Source: Anaeramoeba flamelloides | Taxonomy: Eukaryota > Metamonada > Anaeramoebidae | Assembly: GCA_027625915.1 (NCBI GenBank) | Contig: JANTQA010000023.1 | Span: 19,902,001 to 19,966,000 of the forward strand | DNA: 64,000 nucleotides | Reading direction: 5' to 3' | In this document: piece after piece, positions 11,802 to 24,985 of the stretch | Layout: every line of letters begins with the position of its first letter | Numbering within the stretch: the first letter of the stretch is position 1 | Program-made: the position numbers and the translations under genes | The notes under the pieces: generated by a model | The model's input: the letters and a program-made list of their open reading frames with translations, nothing else | Databases searched by the model: none | Told to the model about the DNA's origin: nothing

Positions 11802-14800
11802 ATGTCTTCATTATTTCAAAAACGATTAGAAAAAAGAAAAAAGGAGTTTAAAAAACTTTCCAATGTAGAGACGTCGCGTAACAAGCGATATAAGATGCAA
11901 GTGCAACTATCAAAAAACAAACGAGAACAAACCATTATGAAAAAACGTAAAATGTACCAAGACATTGACAACACAATTTCTTTAAACAACGAGGAATTAG
12001 AACTTGAAAAAAAAGTTTGTCTTTTGTTTATCCTTGAATTCTTAAACAGAAAAAGAATTTTTAATTTTTTTTTTAAATTTTTTTTTTGTTTTTATTTTTA
12101 ATTTTTTTGTCAAATAGCTCTCAATGTTACCAACTTTCGTTCAACAAATGGACGACTCCAATAGAGAAACAAAAATGTCAAGTATTTTAGAAATCATAAA
12201 AATGTTAACTGTTGAAGATTATCCACCAATTCGCCAAATAATTGAATCTGGTGCTATTCCAAAATTAATCAATTTTTTACAAAATTCCGATGATCTTGAA
12301 ATTCAGGTATGTCTTTCCTTTGTTTATCCATTTTAATGTTTTTTTTCTTTTGAGTGTTTTACAACCAACCACAAAAATACCAAAAGCAAAAAAATTATAA
12401 AAATCTTTTAACGTCTAAAAATGAAATTAAAAAAATAAAATATACGTTTTGAATTACTCCCGAATTTATATACTTACACAACAGTGTTGTTGTTCATTTG
12501 ACAAACCTTTAAAATAATTTTCTTATCTGCAAATTTTTAATTTTTATTTTTGAGCCGTCTTCACCAAATGTTTCAAATGGTGAATGTCTTGATAAAAAAA
12601 CTGTTTTGTTTTTAAAAGTTGGGTGCTTGTTTTTTTTTAACACACAGTGGTGTAAATAACCCGTTCAGACAACCTTTAACACATTACGAAAATTTAACTC
12701 GTGTTTTTTTTTCAGACTTGGGTATTCAAATATAGGAAGACTTACGCATAGATTCTTGGTTCAGATCAAAATTGACTTTAGAGGTTAGATCTTTGATTAA
12801 TCCAAATGGCTCAATGATATTAAATGCTTTTGTTTCAAAAATTTCATCATATTTACAAAATTTGTGAGATTAAATGATTTTTTTATCAAAATTCAAAAAA
12901 TGAAATTATGCTCATTGTTTTTTGTCAAAAAATTACATTTTAATCTTTCATTATCTACATAACTCTTTTTTAAAATTTATTTAAAGAACCCAATTTCTTG
13001 TTTATATACTGTTTCCATCTCATTGATTTGCTTCTTTTATTTCTAGAGTTAGCCAATATTTTTTTCATGAGTTAAATTTTAGTAATAGGTTAAAATAAAA
13101 AACACGGATTAGTTATACCACTGTAATTTTTTCTTTTAGTTTGGAATTGGGAAAGAAGCAGCGGGACCATTGGCTGTGTAATACATTCAAATGGTTCGGG
13201 AAAAAAAAGAAAAGGGAGAGAATTGATTTTAATTACAAAATTGCAATCAATAAACTTTTCTAGAAGCAGTATTGACAATTATTAATTACTTCATAATTTC
13301 TTTTTTTTGTTTCCACTCCACACTGCAAAATAAAATTCTAGGTTTCAGATTCAAAAAACCATACCATTTTGGAAAAAAAATTCAATTGGTCATTTTAACA
13401 AGAAGATGGCGATTTCAAAATCTACTTTGTTCTGAGCAAAATGATCATAAAAAAGACAGACATAAAATTAAGAACATTGCTACGTACATTTTTAAAAAAG
13501 TGATTACTTTTTTTTTATGGAATTCTCAGAATAAAAACTTTTTGAAAGTTTTCTGTTTTAATAAAGTGTGGTCTTTTTTTAGAAAAAGTGCTTTCCTTCA
13601 GATTCCAGCCACCACACTGCACTTAACGAACCATTCTTCGCTTTATTTACAATATAAAACTTTCAAAAAAGTTTTAGAGGTTGAGCCCTCACTTTATTAT
13701 AATAGAAAACTTTCTACAAATTTTAATTCGGAAAAATTTTTCACTTATTTAAAAAAGAAAACTTTGTAAAAGTTTGAAAAAAGTCTTCACTTTTTTAAAA
13801 CGGCATACTCCTTCTGACAAAATTGTCTCTTAATTATTTCATTTTTTCTATGTATTTTTTATTTAAATATGATCTTTATGAAAAAATGAAAGTCAAGATC
13901 AAAATGTATCTTGTGATCGTGAAGGATTTCAAAAAAAAAAAAGAGTTTAATAAATCAAACGAAAATGAAAAATCTACGGCTTCATAATGACTTTTACAAT
14001 TCAAAGAGAAATTGAAATAAATTCTATTTGTAAAAAAAAAAGGTATATTGACACAAGAATACATTTTTTGTTCCATTTTTAAATTATTTTCTGTTACATT
14101 TAAACAAACTTCTAATGAAAATTTTCAAGTCCTACGAACGTAATTTTATTTTTTTCCTTTTTTTTTTAATTTAAAAAAAGAGATGCAAAAAAAACACAAA
14201 TACAGATAACGTTTATTATTTTCACTATTTCTCTAAATTTTTCTTTTTAAAATTTACAAAGAATCTATCAATAATCCATCGATGTTAATAATATTCTTAC
14301 AAAAGGTAATTGTACTTAACGAGTCAAAGAATTAGTAAATGAATCTTGATGTTAATTCGCAATTGTAAATATGATTGTATTAAAAAATAGTTTTTTTTTC
14401 GAAAAAAATTCATTTTTGAGATAAATGTACAGAATTACATTGAAATGCCATTTTCGGAATTTTTTTTTTTTTTTTGTAATGAACCCCCTTTTTTATTTTT
14501 TCAGATAAAAAATAATCTAATAATTCTAATTGCTGATTTATATGAATTATGGATAAAGTATAAATTGATCCAATTTTCACAACCTTCTTTTGGTGACAAA
14601 GACGAAATAAACAATTATTTTATTAAAAATTGAAAAAAAGTTTGTTTTCTGTGAAAAAATAAAGTATAGCAGGGAAAAAAATACCGGACAAGATTTTTAA
14701 TTGTGAATATTAGTAAAATTTTTGTGTAATTTCATTTATTTTCAATCAAATCCTTATTATAAATAACCAATTTTTTTATGAGCCTAGTAATAAACCTACC

Positions 14801-17800
14801 TTAAGTTCATCAAAGTAAGGTGTCTCTAGAATTCTCGAGTAATTGTTTGATAGTCTAAGTCGATCTACTTTTTTTGAAAAACAATCGAGTTTTATAGAGG
14901 TTTACTAGAGTTTGGAAAATGATAATTTTTATTCTTGTTTTTTGATTGATTTAATGGTGTTTTGAACAGGTGCGATTTCTTTAATCATTATTCTAATTAG
15001 TGGGTGAGTTATAATTTAAAAAGTTTGATTCTTAAAAAAAGGATTTAATTTAAAAATAAATGAAATTACACAATAATTTTAATAATATTCACAATTAAAA
15101 ATCTTGTCAGGGATTCTTTTCATGCCCGGTATTTTTTTCCCTGCTATAATTGCAAAACAAAATCAACTTTTAATAAATTGTAAATTTGAAATTAATGTAA
15201 TCTATTTCAAATTGAATTTTTTTTTTTAAAAAACCCAATATTTTTATTACAGCTCGGAAATGGATTCCTTTTTAATTGTGTTTTAATTTTGATAAAAATA
15301 AATTTATAGATTTCGATAGAAAATCAACCTAAAATTTTAGTTTTGTTTTTTTAAAGTGACTCTCATTAATTCCATCAAAAAATAAACTATATATAATTCT
15401 TTTAATGTAAGATAACAAAAAATTTTTTTTTTACATTTTAAACATTTGTATAATACCTGACAATAATTCATTATTCCTTTTTTTATCCTTGTTATTTAAT
15501 GCACATTTAAATAAAAATAGTTTAATTCTGCTTGGGCCTTGACGAATCTTGCAACTGGAAATACAACCGATACAACAGCTTTAGTTAAATATGGTATAAT
15601 TCCGGTTTTAGTTGATTTAGTGGAATCCAAATCCGAAAAAATTGTTCTTCAAGCAGTATGGGCATTGGGGAATATTGGTTTGTTTTTATCATCTTTTTTA
15701 TTTGTTTTTTGTTTCAAAAAAATTATTTTATCTTTTGAGTAGTCAAATGTGACCAAAAATTTTAAACTTTTCAGTCAAAATCCAAATTGATCAGATAATG
15801 AAAAAAATTATTTCCAAAATATTTAAAAAAAAAAAAAACAAGAGAAAAGGTTTTAAGATATATTTCAATGCACATGCAGGACAATTTTTTAAACGTTGAA
15901 ACTAAAAAAAACCCGCGAATTCCATGCGTAGACGAAATAGTTTTTCGAAAATTCGCGTTTAATTTTCAAGATATTTTTATTTATCTTACTACACTCAAAA
16001 ATCTGAAAATTATTGAAACTGAAAAACAAAAAAATTTAACTACAAAATTAAAATAATAGAAAGAATGGTTTATTTTATTTATTTGATTTAGTTTGTCACC
16101 AAAAAAATGAAATAATCCGAAAAAAATTACTTTATAATTTATTTTGTTGTAATTAAATCCTTTTCAAAAATAAAATTTCTGATCGATCACAAAAACACCA
16201 AAATAAAAACAAAAAAATATAATAAATACTGGTGATAAAGAAAAATAAAATTATCTGATTTTTTTAAATTAAACTATATGTGTGCATTGAGGGTTGATAT
16301 TTTCTCTTTGTTGATTAATCAATTTTCCCATGTTATGTTGAAGTAAATAAATATTATTATAGAATGAATGTATGTAATAAAGAAGTAATATTATAATTCT
16401 TTTAAAATAAATTTAAGAGAAGAAAGGATTTATTAATTAAGTGCAGCATAAATTGAATTTTTTTTCACAATGAGACAAAAAACTATTTTTTTTTATTTTG
16501 TTGGTTTTTTGACCAAAATTGCCGCTTTACAAAATGTAAAAAGTAAATTCGAAAAAATGAAATTATTTTTTTAACAAAATACAATCAAGGATTCTAAAGA
16601 AAATAACTTTTTAGAAATAAAGACTGGTGATAATGTGACTGAGTAGAAAAAAAATTTTAACAACTCTAAATACAATATCAAAAAAAATATTTGTAGTAAT
16701 TTAATTGTCTTTCTCATAAGATGAAATAGAATTCATCTGATAAAAACAATTTCTGATCACATTTTCCAAGTTTGAAATTTTGAAAAAAATTTAATTTTTT
16801 TAAGTGAATATTTTTTTAATTTTAAAAGATCTTTTTTTAGTGATCAATAAAAACTATTATTGTAGAAAAAGAATGTATAAAGATTCAAATAAGTTGTTTG
16901 AATAACGAATGAATACAGTTGGAATAAACCTTAAAAAAATATCAAAAAGAGAAATTTCTTTGTAAAAAGTTTTTTTTTAATAATGGTAAAGTAGTAATAA
17001 ACCTTTCTGTTTTTGCTATTTGTACTTCATTAATACCCAATAAGAATTCTAAAATTATCTAATTTCTTTACACATTTAGACTTTAGTTTAAATTATTAAA
17101 TTTTACTTTATTAATTAGAGGAATTATTATATTAAATTTCAATTGGTAGTGTTTCCTGGAATTAAAGGGTGTGCTATCCAACCACATAAAGAAAAAATGA
17201 TGATCTGATCTAATTTGGAATTGTTAATAAATGAAAATTTCAACTTCTTTTCTTCCCATCTATATAGGGAATTTTTTTTTATTTCAAAAATTTATTTTTT
17301 TTCTCAGTGTTTAAAGAGTTTACGGTTTTCAAAATTTTTAAACGAAAAAACGATTTGTATTGTTTTTGCGTTTACAAAATTGAAAATAAAACTATTATCA
17401 TGAGGTATAAACACAAAACCTTCCGTTAAACAGGAAAACGCGAATTTCCATTATTTTTCCACTCTTCTAACGTAATTGCTTCCTACTTGTGTAAGCTATA
17501 TCCAAGAAAGTGGGGTAAATTTATTTTAAAATATATTTATTAAACCCAATCTTCAAAAAAGTATTTAAATATACAAAATCATTAACTACCATTTTTAGAT
17601 TCTTGATAATAATCCAATTTGTTTCTTAGTATTCTATTACATAAATAAAAGAGAGTAAAATTTCTGAATCTCGGCTTTATCTGATATTTTTTAGTAGGTG
17701 AAAATTGGTGTTATTTATTTTCTTTTTGATCGAAAAAATCGTTTTCATTACTTTTTTAACCACAATAAATTTTCAAACAGAATTAAAAACATATAACTGC

Positions 17801-20800
17801 ATTTGATTCTTTAAAAAATCATTTGTACCCTTTCCATATTTCGAGTTTTTCATTGAAATTGGTCTTACATCATTTTCTCCAAAATATGTGCTATTTTTTT
17901 TTTCATTTTTTAGGAAATATTTCGTCAAACATATTTTGAAATAAATGTCATTAGTCATTTATTCAATCAGTATTAATATTAAACATAATTTGGTATTGTC
18001 AATTAACCAATACCCCCACAAACAAATATAATTTTTTATGAAATGTAAAAAAAATGTGACACTTTTTTGGAAATACCTTATAAGCAAAAAAGTTAGTATT
18101 TTTTAAAAAATTAAATAATTATTTTGACAAAAAAAAATCAAATTTCTTTTCGTATTTTTTTTACTAAAATATTGAAAAAATTTCAAATTATACTATCCTA
18201 TTTTACAACTTTAAATAAATTTTTAAACAAAATATTTTGTTATTAAAATAACCTCAACTATTATTGTAAAAAGGATATTGATTTTTTTTCTGGGTTTTTG
18301 TTTTGATCATTTAATAATAATAAATGAAATTTGCTATTCTATTTGTCCAAACGCGCAATTTTTTAACAATTAAAAAGGGTGAGAGAATCTAAAAATTGAA
18401 ATTTATCTACTTTTTGTGATGCTCTCATTTTTTAATTGTTTACATAATGAATAAAAATGAATTAAAAATTCTTAAAGGGAATAAAAATAAGTAAAATTAT
18501 CTTTAAAATGTTTGAAAATTTTTGTTAAATCAAAAAACTTTGAAATCCATCATTGATTGATATATGTGATGCTGTACATTTATTAATGCTGTGTTGAAAA
18601 TCAAACAATATTAAATTTAACATTTTTATGATTTGCATTTCCAATACCAAAGAGCAATTAAAAATTGTACCTGTCAAAAAATAAAAAAATCAAATTTTAA
18701 AATAAAAATAATACTCGAATGTGTATCTAACAATAGATTAATTTAGTGAAGTGTCTGAAGTTTGGTAATTTAAAATGATTCTTAAAAATTAGCAAATATT
18801 TATAAATTGTAGAATTATTGAAAGTTTTCAAAAAATAGTAAATCTATAAATTTATTCAAATATTAAAAGAATAATTTTAAATTTGAAAAATGAAAATATA
18901 TTTCTTCCAAAAAAGTTATTATTGGTTTTATCATTTTTATTTCTTGTTAATTATAATCTAAATAATTATCAAATATACAATATTATCAAATTTCCATTTT
19001 CAAAAGCAATTAATAAAAATCCATTCATTTTTACACAATAAAAAAACTCATTTAATTATTTAAAAAAAAAAAAAACAATCGAAACCAATTTATTAAATTA
19101 ATTGCATTTGATTTATTATCCATATTCTTACCATAACAAATGGTATTTAACTCTTCTTCTTTTTTATTATTTAATTTGTATATTTTTAGCTGCTGATTCA
19201 ATTGAACATCGAGACATTGTTTTAAAAACTCGAACGATCCAACAATTATCAAATATAATACAAAAAACTAAAAATATTGAACTTTTAAGGAAAGCAAATT
19301 GGACTTTAAGTACTTTAGTACAGGGAAGCGACCTCCCACAATGGGAATTAATAAAAGATACTTTACCAATTTTTTACAATTTTCTTTATACTGAAGATAT
19401 CGAACTCATTAAAGATTCCTGTGTTGCATTGGGATTTTTCACAATGATAAAAAAACCTGAAACTTTAAAAATCATAACATTAAAATTTTGTAAGCATCTT
19501 GTTGAATTGTTAGAAATTCAAAATGTGCTATTAATACATCCAATACTGAGAATTTTTGGGAATATAGTAGCTGGGTCCAATAAAGAAACACAGTGTGTTT
19601 TAGATAGTGGCGTTTTACCAATAATGAAAGAATTTTTAGAAAAAAGACCAAGAATAATTCGGTAAGTGCTTTTCATTAATAATATTTTTTTTTGAAAAAG
19701 AAAATAACTAAATTTTGATAATTCTTTTGAATTTTATTTAAATCATCTTGGGGATCTATTACTGAAAACCGAATAATTTAAAATTAAATACGGTGAAAAT
19801 AAACTAAAATTCAATATTTGAAAAAAAATATTATTGATTAATTATTCAATACAGACTAAATTAGAACTCCTTAATTAAGCGAAATGTTAACAAGTAACAA
19901 TAAATTACAATACTAACACAAAACAAAAAATAAAGATATATCAATCAAAATAAAAACAATGCTGTTTTCTTACTTTTGAAGAGAGAAAATCAACAAAAAT
20001 AAGATATTGATAATTTTGTTAAAATATAACTAGTAATTACTGATCGATCAAAAAATTAGATATCGTCAACTAATTTTAATTGCTTCTTCTATTAAAAATG
20101 AACAAAACTTTTAACTTCGAACAAATCATTAAAAAAAAAATTCTTGATCGAACAAAAATGATTATTAAAATTAGAAAAATGAAATTAAAACAAAAAAATG
20201 ATTAAATAAAAATTCAAACTTTTTGAAAAATCAAAATATTTGCTAGTTTAAATGATTAAAGTACAGTGTGTTATTCTTAGAATTATTTTAATGGTAACCT
20301 GCACTTTGAATTATATGCCCTAATATACAGAGGTAATGCATTTTTTGAAAAGTTTGTTTTTATGAATATAAACATCTAAATTTGATTAGAATATTGTTAA
20401 AACCAGCTCTTGATTCACGATTTGAGTTTAATAAACACCCAGAATATTTTGTTTAAAAATTGAAAAAAATTAAAATATTTTGAACGTTATATTATTTTTT
20501 AGTTAGTAAAAATCAAATTAATTCAAAGATTAGTCAACGAGGGTGAGAAGTTGCTTGTTTTTTTTATTGGGAATTGAAACAAATCAGGAAAATAATTTTT
20601 TTTTTTTTTTAGTAAAAAATAAATTCAAGCAAAGCAACCAATTCTTTACTGAAAAAATACAACTCCTTTTTTAAATATCGAGTCGAACACACACCACCAA
20701 AACAAAATAAAAATTAAAAACTTAAATTAAGATTAAACTTTTCTTTATATGGGTTGAGGAATTAATTTTTTTTTTTTTTAACTTTCTTAATCTAAAAAAA

Positions 20801-22252
20801 ATAAAATCTAACTTCTTCCAATCATTCAAGTTGCAAATGGTTTTATTTCTTATGTTTATTTGTAATTTTTAAAACTGACATGGAAACAAATAATCTCAAA
20901 AAGTAAATCTCAGTAATGGAAATGTGTAAAAAATTATAGATTTCAATTAAAGATTTAATTTTTGAAAATAACATTTTACTTCAAAAAGGGAAATTAAAGA
21001 CTGTTTTTCAGTCCCACTCTAAACTAAATAACGTTTTTATTCTTTAGAATATGAAATTGTAATAGATAGTTTTCAAAAAAATCTTTTTAAAAGAATTTTT
21101 ACCTTCTTATATTTCGAAAAATTTGTGGTATTTCAAAACCTTTCTTTTTTTTCAATACTAAATCTATTTTGGATAAATCTCTTATCATCAAAAAACCGAG
21201 TACCTAAACTTTTTTAACCTTATTAAATTCAAATTTATACAAGAAACTTTTCATTCTATTACAAATTAATACGTTTTTATTTACTGTTTCCAAAATAAAT
21301 TAAAATTGTTTCAGTTTATTATCTTTGATATTTTTAGTTTCGTTATTAGTTTATTGATCAACAATTCGTCCATTTATTTTGTTAATATTTAAAGAACTAA
21401 AATTATTTTTGGTGTTAATTACTGGAAATTCGAAAAAATAAAAATATACCGAAATTGTAACGAAAAAGACATATCCCAGCAATAAATAAATTCAAAAAAA
21501 AAAATAAAAAAGTATTTAAATCATCATTTCCATTTGACTATTTAATTTCTTATTCATTATCTTTTTTTCTATTATTATCATCTTCTTGTTTATTTTCATA
21601 ATTATTCGTTATGTATTAATAAATTAGACAAGAAATATGCTGGGCATTATCAAATATTTGTGCGGGTACCACTGAACAAAAAGGTGTAATTATTCATGAA
21701 AATTTTATACCTATTTTAATTGGGGTTTCACAAAATGACTGCTTAAGAGTAAGGCATGAAGCAACTTGGGCATTAATAAATTTATGCATTACTGGTACAT
21801 CGGAACAAATCACATACATGGTGCTGTGTAAAGTATTAGCAGCATTTAAAGAATGTTTAAAAGACTTTTATGACGTGGAGCTAATTTTTAAAATTTTTAT
21901 TGCAATTAAAAATGTTTTACAAACTGGATATCTTGAGGGACAAAAATGTCGAAAGCCTAATAATCTATATGCTCGGGATTTTGAAGAGATCGGTGGAATT
22001 AAAATTTTGGAATCCTTTTTTGAAAATAAAAATGAAAAAATCTCTGAAATTGCTAATGAGATTTATAAACAATATTTTAGTAAGAGGGAAGAGGAAGAGG
22101 AAGAATCTTTGGATTTTTTCAATTGGTCTTTGGATGAATGGAGCAAGGACGAAAAAAACGAGCCCCGTGTAATTTACCAGGGAGAGGGAAGAATTAAAAT
22201 TTTATTATACGGGGACAAGGAAGAAGAACTCCCAATGGAACTTGAAAAATAA
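11802..22252 (+). CDS. Importin subunit alpha (karyopherin alpha), five exons
   Basis: The protein is the adaptor that binds nuclear localisation signals and importin beta for nuclear import. Exons are 11802-12014, 12118-12306, 15521-15677, 19190-19661 and 21628-22252, giving 551 residues in frame. Donors are GTTTGT, GTATGT, GTTTGT and GTAAGT; all acceptors are TAG. Residues 11-51 form a basic importin-beta-binding domain (KRYKMQVQLSKNKREQ, then MKKRKM). Ten armadillo repeats follow, with the family words SAWALTNLATG, AVWALGNIAADS, ANWTLSTLVQG, RIFGNIVAGS, EICWALSNICAGT, EATWALINL and, in ARM10, EEIGGIKILESFF. A Glu run (498-503) and an acidic tail follow, as expected for export-factor binding. 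The fifth repeat reads SCVALGFF, so the usual Trp and Asn are lost, and the fourth has Thr for Asn. The family assignment is secure; the protein is divergent. Confidence 0.95.
13530..13720. repeat. Fold-back sequence in an intron
   Basis: AGTTTTCTGTTTTAATAAAGTG (about 13547) is answered by CACTTTATTATAATAGAAAACT (about 13690) in inverse orientation. Shorter AAACTTTnnAAAGTTT palindromes lie between and after. It may be a degraded MITE; no target duplication was identified. Confidence 0.45.
14665..15148. mobile_element. MITE with about 80-base terminal inverted repeats, family M
   Basis: The left end starts TATAGCAGGGAAAAAAATACCGG and the right end is its reverse complement (CCCTGCTATA). The arms continue matching through a phrase with AAGATTTTTAATTGTGAATATTA and TGTGTAATTTCATTTA. 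The left arm lacks about 18 bases that are present in the right arm. TA at both edges fits a Tc1/mariner-type target. It is non-coding, with a single copy in this window. Confidence 0.82.
15678..19189 (+). other. 3.5 kb intron 3 of importin alpha
   Basis: It is phase 1 with a GTTTGT donor and TTTTTAG acceptor. It is mostly AT-rich DNA. About 17515-17800 is a diverged repeat (family H) shared with the long intron of the V-ATPase subunit d gene at about 46628-46900. Confidence 0.75.
17515..17800 (+). repeat. Family H dispersed repeat, copy 1
   Basis: It matches about 46628-46900 in the same orientation. Shared landmarks, in order, are GGTAAATTTATTTT, GTATTTAAATAT(A/C)CAAAAT, AGATTCTTGATAAT-like, TTTTTTAGTAGG, GTGAAAATTGGT and ACTTTTT...CCACAA. 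Both copies lie in long introns of host genes. It is diverged and has no visible coding or terminal repeats. Confidence 0.45.
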
Positions 22253-24037
22253 TGAAATTATATAGATTGATTGGAATGAAAATAATTAACTTTATTTTTG
22301 TTTTTTTTATTATTATTTTTTGAAATTGAGAAATAACAATAATTCTTAATTTTTAAATTTTTTATATGTTTACAATTTTTTTTTTGTAAAAATTTTGAAA
22401 ATTAAATATTTTTTCCTATTTGGAGCGATTGATCAAAAAAGAAAGATACCACAGCCAAGAAGACTTTTGAAAATCGGCTTAAGGTAAATATAGTTTAGCT
22501 AGCTTCATTTTAATTTTGATAAGGATAGATTTAAAATTTGTAACTTTTTACTATTTTAGAAACTTTTATTTCAATAGAAAAAGTTTAAATTGAATTCCAA
22601 TAAATATTTTTTCAATAGATTCATTTTTTTGGAGTTACAATAATAAAAAAAAAAAGATAAAAAATTGTTGTTTAATTATCCAAAGGGGCTTTAGTGAACA
22701 AAAAAAAAAGATAAGGAAACTCAAAGAGCCGATTGACTTGATTTTGAAAAATAAAATCAAAAATCTGAAATCTCTTGAATCCTTTTTTTTTCTCTTCTCA
22801 AATTTTTCTTACTGTTACTAATATTCAAAATTAAAGAGAAATTTGTCTTTGAAAAATTAATTTGTTATTTAGATAAAAATTTAACAAGACGATCCATTAT
22901 TGAATTAGCTGAATACATAATAAAAATTCGAAATAGTATTAAGGTTTGTAAATTTTTTTATTCTTGTGAAAGTTTTCAGAAATGAAAAAAGAAGAGAAAA
23001 AAAAAAATATTTAGAAATAAATATTTTCTATCATTCTAAAACCAAGTCGACTTACCTGAACAACCCAACTTTAATACAATCACACACCTAATATCTTTGA
23101 AGATCACCCGTTTCTATAAGGTTAAAAAGGGAAGACTGAATATTTTCATTTCTATTTGAAAAATCAAATCACATAAAACTTATATCACAAATTTTGTGAA
23201 CTTTTTGATTTTTATTTTGTATAAGTAAAGTTAATCACTTTTATTTTTGATAAATTATGAATTAGTGATACAAGGTACCTCAAAATATCAAAAATTAGAA
23301 TTATTGAAAACTTGTAATTTTCGATTTTGATAATGAAAATAAATTAATTTTCTGAATTAATTTGAATAAAGTTAAATATCGCTTTTTCAAACTTTTTTTA
23401 AAAATGTGATTGTTTACTACGAATAATTGCTTGTTGTTGCAAAAAAAAATATGAAATCCAAAGACTTTTTGAGAAGAATATGAATATTTGGTTTAAGTGG
23501 ATATATAAAAATATTTGAACCCTTGAAAAAAATTGATATTACTTATAGAAAATTAAATTTAAAATCAAACATTTAGGTTAATTGATAGTTTTCAAAATTA
23601 ATTAACAGAACCAAACTCAATAAGTTTAAAAATGAAATATTTTGTTTAACAAAAAAATGGTATTTTTATTATTTTAAATAAAACAAAAGAACTAAGTATT
23701 TAAATTTAAAAAATTTCATTATTGAAAAAAGAACAGAATAAATTTAATATTAAAAAGTATTTATAATTATATATTGAATTAAAAATTAACTTTTGAGAAT
23801 TAACAATTTGTTAACAATGTTTCTGAAAACTATATTGTTGAAATTAATATATTTAATAAATTTTGATAAAATAAAAACAATTAAATTTTAAAAATTCTTC
23901 TTTATTATTAAACGAAAAAATACAAAAAGAAATATAAGGATTTATTTATTTTTCTTATCTTTAAAAAAAAAATAATATTCTCAAAAAAAATTTTGATTTC
24001 AAGAGAATTGTCATTCTTTATATATATTTGATAAAAG

Positions 24038-24041
<4 letters not shown>

Positions 24042-24120
<79 letters not shown>
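24042..24120. repeat. (TA)n(TG)n microsatellite
   Basis: A run of about 24 TA units passes directly into about 17 TG units. It is the longest dinucleotide repeat in the window. Confidence 0.95.
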
Positions 24121-24122
<2 letters not shown>

Positions 24123-24127
24123 ATTGA

Positions 24128-24985
24128 TAGAGTGATATTTATATCATCCAAGAAGAAAAATATTTTCCCATTTTCGAAAGAATGAGTCAAAATATGTTGT
24201 TTATTTCTCAATTTGGTGATGTGGGTGTTTATGAAAAAAAAATCAATACAAAAAAATAAATAAAATTCTTTTAGGTTTATTTCTTCTTTTTGGATAATTA
24301 AAGTTAGTGTATTTTTAAAATTCTTAATAAAAATTTTTACAAGTAATTAACAAAAGTAAAAAAAAATATACATGTATCCCAAAGAAAACATTTTTTGTCT
24401 AGTTACCCCCCCGCCCCTTTTAAACTCCTACAAAAAAAAAATGCACATATTAAATACAGTGTATTTATTACAACATTTTTTGAAGTAAATAATAAATTTT
24501 TAAATTATATCTAAAGAAAATTATCATTTCTTGTATCGTCTGTCACTTACTTTTTACATATTTTCAAACTTTTTCAAACAAATCAATTAGTTAAATGAAA
24601 AAAAAAAAACATATTTAAACAATTCAATAATAGTCTAAATAAGTGGAGTATTATTTAAGATTGATCTTTTTTCAAGAACAAAAAAATCTAAATCTTCCTA
24701 GAAAATTCGGCATTTTTTTATCATTATTTGATGAATTTGAAAAAAAAAGTATATCATTTTTTCTTGATTGGGCGATATTTATAACACCCAAAAAGAAAAA
24801 TATTTTTCTCATTTGAAAAACAATGTGCCAAAACATGTGAGTTTTTCATTGTTGGGTTAGCGAGGAACATATTTGAAAAAAAAATCAATAATAATCATAA
24901 TCCATTGAGTGGTATTCAAGAAAGATCTTTTTACAAGAACTAACAAACATAAACATTCCTAGAATTTGGTTATTTTTGATCATTT
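24128..24985 (+). repeat. Partly tandem duplicated block
   Basis: The phrase GATATTTATA(T/A)CA(T/C)CCAA(G/A)AAGAAAAATATTTT occurs at about 24133 and 24773, and continues with TGTTT...GGTG/GGGTTAG and AAAAAAAAATCAATA. A second pair, GATC(T)TTTTT(T/A)CAAGAAC...CATTCCTAGAA, occurs at about 24662 and 24925. The order suggests an old duplication followed by rearrangement. Confidence 0.5.

Larger units (their letters stand above)
12307..15520 (+). other. 3.2 kb intron 2 of importin alpha
   Basis: It is phase 0, bounded by CAG|GTATGT and AATAG|TTTAAT. It holds a small fold-back sequence around 13530-13720, a family M MITE at 14665-15148 and AT-rich DNA. A 165-codon open stretch at 13272-13769 is treated as non-coding. 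Confidence 0.8.

Noticed and set aside
13272-13769. 165-codon open frame inside importin alpha intron 2
   Set aside because: Composition is Lys/Phe/Asn-rich with no recognisable domain. Half of it overlaps a fold-back repeat, and its borders do not fit the phases of the flanking exons. Long chance frames occur where AT-rich DNA happens to lack TAA/TAG in one frame.
22870-22945. Exon-like stretch LTRRSIIELAEYIIKIRN followed by GTTTGT
   Set aside because: It has an acceptor-like TTTAG before it and a donor-like GTTTGT after it, but no neighbouring exon that continues the frame. Too short to call; it could be a transposase scrap.
23039-23120. Minus-strand LKLGCSGKSTWF, resembling the G-alpha P-loop
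   Set aside because: The spacing is two residues short of GxxxxGKS/T, no other G-alpha motif is nearby and a stop follows directly. Most likely chance.
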